Shown here: positions 44,574 to 49,466 of the stretch, piece by piece
Layout: every line of letters starts with the position of its first letter
Numbering within the stretch: position 1 is the first letter of the stretch
Assembly: GCF_018283645.1 (NCBI RefSeq)
Contig: NZ_JAGSXH010000041.1
Span: 1 to 49,466, forward strand
Origin: Actinocrinis puniceicyclus
GTDB lineage: Bacteria > Actinomycetota > Actinomycetes > Streptomycetales > Catenulisporaceae
Reading direction: 5' to 3'
Length of the DNA stretch: 49,466 nucleotides
Position numbers and translations under genes: made by a program
Notes under the pieces: model-generated
Seen by the model: only the letters and a program-made list of their open reading frames with translations
Database searches by the model: none
Told to the model about the DNA's origin: nothing

Positions 44574-47500
44574 CTACGCATCCCTCCCGGGACGCATGAT
44601 CCACGCGACCAGCTTGATGCGTTCGCACGCCTCGTGGTCGGGCACGTGGTAGGTGCCCGCGACGGTGTCGCGGGCCACTTCGAGCAGGTCGTCGACGAGT
44701 TGCTGGTCGGCTGCCGAGATCGGTCGTGGCGTATCGGCGGGTGCAGTGCCTGCCGCGTGGGCATCGATCCAGTCGCCGGGCTCGATGTGGATCGCTTCCA
44801 GACACCGGACGGTGTCCAGGAGGGTGGCCCCTCGCCGTGCGCCGCCGTAGACCCGGCAGAAAAGTGTGATCGTCGGCCCGGCCTCGGTGCCGACGACGCT
44901 GAAACAGTAGACCACCAACGGCTCGTCGGCGGGCTGCGGGTGCACAGCGCAGGCCCACGGGGTCAGGTGCTCAAGGCGGGCGGCGAGGGCGGGAATCATG
45001 CGGGCGCGTTGCAGCCACATCCGCTGCATCTCGATCATGGGCAGCGGTCGGGAAGCCTTCTCGGTGCGCGGCGTGTAAATCCATCCGATGAGGGTCGTGA
45101 AATTCATGATGTTGACGGTGGCGTCGGGCAACAGCGCCGCAGTCACTCCGATCAGCTTGGCCGCGACCGCAGTCTTCTCCAGCAGCTTGTCCATGAGGCA
45201 CAACCACGCGTCCAACGCCCGGTCAGGCAGGAAGGTATGGCAGTCGATGACAGCGTGCGGCGAGCCGATCCGGTCCAAACGCCCAAGCCGCTGTTCCAGC
45301 CGGGTCGGGTTCCACGGCAGGTCGTAGTTGACGATCACGTTGGCCTGCTGGAGGTTGACCCCTTCGGACAGGATGTCGGTGGTGATCAGCACGTCGTAGA
45401 GGTCTTTCGGCTTGGTCTGCCCAAGACGGGTCGGGACTCCGGCAGCGGTGTCTGGGCAGAAGTGGCCGAGCACGGTGGCCAGCTCCTTCTTCGAGACTGG
45501 TTCGGTGCGCCCGACACTGGCGATGCGTCCGGCGTAGCGGTGCACCGTGCCTCTCGCCGCGATGTGTGCCTCGATGCGGGCGGTAAGGTCCGCGCTGGTG
45601 ATCCGGGAGCTGGCGAAGACCACGACCTTGCCGCCGAGCTCGTCGAACAGGTTGAGGAACGCGGCGGCCTTCGGGTCATCGCGGCAGGCCTGTTCAGCCA
45701 GCGCGACGATCCGCTCGAGCGCCTCGGCATCGCGCTGCAGGGCCTGGCGCAGGGCAGGGACGTCATACTGGGTGGCCAGCTGGAAGCGGGCCTTGGGGAT
45801 TCCGCCTTGGGGACCGCAGCGGGCCTGGCCTCCAAGGAAGTCGCTTAGGCGTGCGTCCAGTTCGTCGCGCCCGATCTGCCCGTCCAGCTCGTCCCCGGCC
45901 CCGTCGATCCACGTGCGCACCAGGTCACGCAGCAACCGCATCTCCTTCATTGACACGCTGATGCGTACCCGACCCCGATCCAGGTCGACCAAGGCGCTCT
46001 TCGTGCGCCGGGCCATGTTGCGGGCGGTATCGGCCAGCGCCGCCGGCGAGGACTCCAGGCGTTTGAGCAGCGTGCAGCGCAGCAGGCACAACAGCACCTC
46101 GACCCACCACGGCACCTGCAGGGGGTCGAGCGCGTACTGCCCCGGCGCGTAAGCCGCCAGTGCCAGCGGGGCGGACAGAGCCTGCGGGCCGCGCAGGGCG
46201 CGCATTGCCTCTGCGAAGCGCGGGTCGCTCAGAGCCTTGGATGTCGCCGCCGCGTCGAGCACCGCGGAGTACAGGTTCGTGCCCGCGTCGGCTAGCTCGT
46301 AGATCACAGGCTTGGAGTTGACCACGGGGAACGCCGGACGCTCGATCCCTTCGTGGCACGCGTCGCGCACATATTGCCGGGTGCGGCGTACCACCAGGTC
46401 GTTGATCTCCTCGTGCAGCTCGCGCAGTTCGCGTTGCTGCAAGGTCAGCGCCTTGGAGCAGCGCTCACGGATCTGGCGCTGCGAGAGTCGCCGCCCCGGC
46501 CACGGCGCCCATCCGGGGGTGTACACCCGGTCCTCGATGGGAGCCGGCGCGGCCAGGTGCATCAGCTCGGCCAAGTCGGCGCCCTTGTTGTTGACCGGAG
46601 TTCCGGACAGCAGCACCGTGCGCGGCCGGTGTTCCTGGTCGCCCATCAGCTTGTCGAAGCATTTGCGCGTCAGGTTGCGGCGGTTGCGCAGGAAGTGCGC
46701 CTCATCGCACACGACCATCGCGTACGTCGGGAACGCGGCGCCTGATCGCAGCGTCTTCATGCCCCGCCACAGCAGTTGGTGGTAACTGAGAAGCTCCACC
46801 TTGAGGCCCCACTCGTTGGTCTTCGCCCGCCACACATTGCGCTTCAGATGCGCGGGGCACAGCACCAGGACCGGGCCCTCCCCGGCGCGCTGGGCGCGGT
46901 CGATCAGCTCGCCTGCGATGTAGGTCTTGCCGAGACCGACCTCGTCGGCGACCAGGACGCCGCCGCGCCGCTCGATCACGGCTGCCGCCTTGGCGACTCC
47001 CAGAGACTGGAACCAGGTCAGGCCCAGGCGCGAGTCGCCCGCGTCAATCTCCCCGCAGAACCGCTCGGCCAGCATCCGCAGGTACACCAGTTCCGGGGGC
47101 AGATACGCGAATCGTTCGCTGATCATTCCCGCCAGGTCGTACGGCGCAGCGGCCTTCCACCAGTCGCGCACCCACCTGGCCGTCCCCGCCGCCTGCTCGC
47201 GCCCTGCGCTGACTCCGAGTTCGACATTCGAGCGCAGTCCCGCCCGTGTCAGGTTGAAGGAGCCGACCACGGCCTCCACCGGCCGGTCGACCGGTTCGAT
47301 CACGACGGCCTTGGAATGGAAAAACTCTGCTTCGTAGCGGCGTGTTGTCACCAGAGGGTCGGATAGCCATGCGCGAAGACGGGACAGCTTCGCGCGCGTC
47401 GCCTTGTCCACCGGGATGCCGTCCAGTTCAGCGTGTAGGGCGAGATGCCCCTCGGCCAGCAGGCGGTCCAACTGTTCGGGATCGGCGCTCCCGTCGAGCG

Positions 47501-47753
47501 TGATCTGCGCGGTGGCGGTCGGGGCGACGCCTAGCAGCAGGCGCACCGGCACGCCCCGCGCGATCAGGACCTGCACCGCCTCGCCCAGCACCATAAGCCC
47601 ATGGAAGCTGACATAGCCTGCGGCCAGGGTCGCGACCGCCCCGTGTGGATCAGCGGCCACCGCCCGAAGCCAAGCATCCAGCCTGCGCCCGATCGTCGCG
47701 CCGCCGCCGTTAACCAGAATCAGCGGGGCGGGCCAGGGCCGGGTGCCAGTCAC
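44574..47753 (-). CDS. PLD-nuclease/SNF2-helicase fusion protein
   Basis: A 1059-residue fusion. Residues 1-200 form a PLD-type nuclease domain with one HKD motif (His146-x-Lys148-x4-Glu153 in [13 protein letters not shown]) and GSFNLTRAG at 164-172. The SNF2/RapA-like ATPase follows: Walker A DEVGLGKT at 270-277, DEAH at 350-353, [46 protein letters not shown] and [13 protein letters not shown] near 821. The arrangement combines in one chain what DISARM divides between DrmC and DrmD. Its GTG overlaps the DUF262 gene (GTGA), so the pair is co-translated. A DNA-translocating nuclease used in defence is the likely role. Confidence 0.9.
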   Translation of the reverse strand: MTGTRPWPAPLILVNGGGATIGRRLDAWLRAVAADPHGAVATLAAGYVSFHGLMVLGEAVQVLIARGVPVRLLLGVAPTATAQITLDGSADPEQLDRLLAEGHLALHAELDGIPVDKATRAKLSRLRAWLSDPLVTTRRYEAEFFHSKAVVIEPVDRPVEAVVGSFNLTRAGLRSNVELGVSAGREQAAGTARWVRDWWKAAAPYDLAGMISERFAYLPPELVYLRMLAERFCGEIDAGDSRLGLTWFQSLGVAKAAAVIERRGGVLVADEVGLGKTYIAGELIDRAQRAGEGPVLVLCPAHLKRNVWRAKTNEWGLKVELLSYHQLLWRGMKTLRSGAAFPTYAMVVCDEAHFLRNRRNLTRKCFDKLMGDQEHRPRTVLLSGTPVNNKGADLAELMHLAAPAPIEDRVYTPGWAPWPGRRLSQRQIRERCSKALTLQQRELRELHEEINDLVVRRTRQYVRDACHEGIERPAFPVVNSKPVIYELADAGTNLYSAVLDAAATSKALSDPRFAEAMRALRGPQALSAPLALAAYAPGQYALDPLQVPWWVEVLLCLLRCTLLKRLESSPAALADTARNMARRTKSALVDLDRGRVRISVSMKEMRLLRDLVRTWIDGAGDELDGQIGRDELDARLSDFLGGQARCGPQGGIPKARFQLATQYDVPALRQALQRDAEALERIVALAEQACRDDPKAAAFLNLFDELGGKVVVFASSRITSADLTARIEAHIAARGTVHRYAGRIASVGRTEPVSKKELATVLGHFCPDTAAGVPTRLGQTKPKDLYDVLITTDILSEGVNLQQANVIVNYDLPWNPTRLEQRLGRLDRIGSPHAVIDCHTFLPDRALDAWLCLMDKLLEKTAVAAKLIGVTAALLPDATVNIMNFTTLIGWIYTPRTEKASRPLPMIEMQRMWLQRARMIPALAARLEHLTPWACAVHPQPADEPLVVYCFSVVGTEAGPTITLFCRVYGGARRGATLLDTVRCLEAIHIEPGDWIDAHAAGTAPADTPRPISAADQQLVDDLLEVARDTVAGTYHVPDHEACERIKLVAWIMRPGRDA

Positions 47754-49369
47754 GCGACCGCCAGCTGCGCGGGAACTGCTTCGCGCGCGTCGCGGCGCAG
47801 CGGCTCGGTCTCACGCAGGAAGGTGTTGACCATCTCAAGGATGGCGGCGCTGCGCCGCACGATTTCGGCGTCGACGTCCAGCGCCGGGACGGGCCTGGCC
47901 AGGCATTGAGCAGCCAGTGCTGCATCCGGACAGTCCAGTGCGTCGTAGGCGTCGCGCCCCCACCCGCGCGCGCCCTCCACAACCGCCGCGGTGTCTGGGG
48001 TCATCCAGGCCAACCAGGCCACCGTCCGGTGACGCCCTGGTTCAGCCGCCCACAGGGGGCGCAGCCGCATCCGCGGATCGCTCATCGTGACATGGGGGTC
48101 GCCGAGGTCCGTTACCTTGCCCGCGACACCAGCATGGCTGGCCAGCGCGAATAGCGTCCCCGGCTGACCCCAGGTGGCCCGAGCCCGCCCCCCGAGTTGG
48201 AGCGTGCTCTCGTCCCACGGCGGGATTGGTCCAGCCGGAACCTGCAAGGCGAGGGCACCGACCGCATCACGGTAATTCGCCGCGCCGGCGACGGCACGGG
48301 CATCGGCGCGATGCCTGGAGCCGAGCGTGTGGTAGGTGCCGCGGGCCGCGATGTGCACCAGCCAGCGCCCGGCGAAGTCGTCGCATGCCGCCTCGTCGCA
48401 AAACCGGGCGAACAGCACTCCCAGCACCTCCACCGCGCTGGGAGAGCAGAGCAGCTCATCGCCGGTGATCCCGCACGCGTGCAAGAGGTCGGCCGTGGCG
48501 GCGCACCCCTGCGCCGCCAGCGCGGCCGCGTCGGCGATGCGCGCCGGGTCGATGCGGCGGCGGTTGGCAACCCGCGTCGCCCCCGGGGGCAGCAAGTGCT
48601 CCATCACGGTGACGATGCGTGGGCGGCCGATCGCGGCCGGAAACCCCGCCTGGGCGGCGGCGTGCACCGCAGGGTCGATGATGTCGCGTTGCAGTCCCGG
48701 GCAGGTCATGCTCAGCGCCACCAGCCTGTACTCCTCCGGGGTCAGGCGCTTGGAGGCGCTGGCCTGGTTGTGCCGGATGAACGCCGTGACAGCCTTGTCC
48801 ATGTCCCCGCGTAGCCAGTCCACCCTCACGCGCACCGCCAGTAGCCGTTGGGCCAGCGCGGCGAAGCGTTCGACGTACCGGTGCGGGTCGTACACCCCCG
48901 TGCCCACGATCAGCCGTTGCACCGTGCTGGTTTCCGCGGCCTGCAGCAGGTCGGCCAACCGAATCTGCAGCGGCGTGCCCGGCTTGTAGGGGTGGAAGGA
49001 GAACTGGCCGATGAGCGTGAACCGCACCGCTACCTCCCGGTCCGGGCCGCCGAGCATGAGCCATCTGCGCTGCGGGATCCACGGCGGGCGCCGACCAAAG
49101 GCGGCCAACACCGCGGTCAGACGCTGCTGCCCGTTGATGATCCACCAGTCGGCGTGGGAGGACGACTGGTAGCGGCTGGCCGGACGCGAAGAGCGGGCGT
49201 CCACCTCGTAGAGCAGCGGGGCGCCGAACGGGATCTCCTGGAACAGCGAGTCGATGATTCCCGCGCACCACCGGGCGCTGGCGACGAGCTCACGCTGCAC
49301 CTCGGGAACGTCGAAGCGCTCGGCGAGATCGAGAAGCTGACGGATCGTGAACTCGGACTGCTCGGCCAC
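47750..49369 (-). CDS. DUF262 domain-containing protein
   Basis: A 539-residue protein with the DUF262 ParB-like signature [14 protein letters not shown] near residues 78-92, preceded by [20 protein letters not shown] and [11 protein letters not shown]. No DUF1524 HNH nuclease motif was found in the rest, so cleavage would depend on the coupled PLD-SNF2 partner. DUF262 domains bind nucleotides and are found in modification-dependent restriction (GmrSD) and related systems. GTG 49369 was chosen because AGGAGG lies four bases upstream (49374-49379); an in-frame GTG at 49447 is possible. It overlaps the next gene by GTGA. The window ends 97 bases upstream, so a further upstream gene cannot be excluded. 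Confidence 0.85.
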   Translation of the reverse strand: MAEQSEFTIRQLLDLAERFDVPEVQRELVASARWCAGIIDSLFQEIPFGAPLLYEVDARSSRPASRYQSSSHADWWIINGQQRLTAVLAAFGRRPPWIPQRRWLMLGGPDREVAVRFTLIGQFSFHPYKPGTPLQIRLADLLQAAETSTVQRLIVGTGVYDPHRYVERFAALAQRLLAVRVRVDWLRGDMDKAVTAFIRHNQASASKRLTPEEYRLVALSMTCPGLQRDIIDPAVHAAAQAGFPAAIGRPRIVTVMEHLLPPGATRVANRRRIDPARIADAAALAAQGCAATADLLHACGITGDELLCSPSAVEVLGVLFARFCDEAACDDFAGRWLVHIAARGTYHTLGSRHRADARAVAGAANYRDAVGALALQVPAGPIPPWDESTLQLGGRARATWGQPGTLFALASHAGVAGKVTDLGDPHVTMSDPRMRLRPLWAAEPGRHRTVAWLAWMTPDTAAVVEGARGWGRDAYDALDCPDAALAAQCLARPVPALDVDAEIVRRSAAILEMVNTFLRETEPLRRDAREAVPAQLAVA

Positions 49370-49466
49370 ACTGCCTCCTGCGATCGTGAGGATGTCGCGG
49401 CTCGTGCTTCCCGGTCCCCGCCTCGGTTCAATCGCGTCGGCCCGCACCGCCCACCCGCCCCTGTCG

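Larger units (their letters stand above)
22121..49466. other. Defence island (DISARM plus a DUF262/PLD-SNF2 module)
   Basis: From the dnaE2 break to the window edge nearly every gene belongs to a defence-associated family, except a membrane protein and a flavoprotein at 41618-44002. Parts are visibly AT-rich: the 60 bases at 31621-31680 contain 21 G/C, against roughly three quarters G/C in the flanking chromosome. Four genes contain TTA codons. The right boundary is outside the window. Confidence 0.8.

Overview
The window reads as chromosomal DNA of a high-GC, Gram-positive actinomycete of the Streptomyces/Catenulispora/Actinospica type. The evidence is very GC-rich coding with GTG and TTG starts, a SARP/AfsR-type regulator, a secreted protein with a cellulose-binding module, a DnaE2-type polymerase remnant and a MoxR/DUF58/DUF4129 operon. 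No rRNA, tRNA or CRISPR array was seen.

Positions 1-22120 are ordinary, mostly housekeeping-like DNA. First come sugar-phosphate genes: an RpiB-like isomerase and a uridine-kinase-like protein on the minus strand, and ribulose-phosphate 3-epimerase and a short-chain dehydrogenase on the plus strand. Then follow a tightly coupled minus-strand operon (DUF4129, small membrane protein, MoxR ATPase, DUF58, membrane protein), a polytopic membrane protein, a family-4 glycosyltransferase, a DJ-1/GlxA pair, a secreted PEBP protein, an SNF2 helicase with helix-hairpin-helix, a SARP-NB-ARC regulator and a secreted CBM3 protein. Decay appears at the right end: an RbsC-type permease pseudogene with two single-base frameshifts, and a DnaE2 polymerase that has lost its catalytic N-terminal half.

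The dnaE2 homology stops abruptly at about 22120. From there to the right edge the window is an accessory defence island, with an insertion-sequence scar just inside its left end. The core is a class 1 DISARM operon read right to left: a GmrSD-like DUF262/HNH protein fused to an alkyltransferase-like domain, drmD, drmMI, an unrecognised 499-residue protein, a DprA-like protein, a ComF-like phosphoribosyltransferase, drmA, drmB and drmC. Most junctions overlap or are a few bases apart, so it should behave as one transcription unit, with a possible internal promoter before the dprA-like gene. The three genes between drmMI and drmA, and the DUF262 fusion in front, are additions to the textbook five-gene set. 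Four genes of the operon carry the rare leucine codon TTA, and part of it is far more AT-rich than the flanks; both point to horizontal transfer.

Right of DISARM lie a membrane protein and a geranylgeranyl-reductase-family flavoprotein, a small XRE regulator, and a second two-gene module: a DUF262 protein overlapping a PLD-SNF2 helicase fusion. This pair repeats the themes of DISARM (DUF262, PLD, SNF2) in another arrangement and is a candidate stand-alone defence system. The two best places to look for undescribed biology are the DprA/ComF/499-residue insert in DISARM and the DUF262 plus PLD-SNF2 pair.
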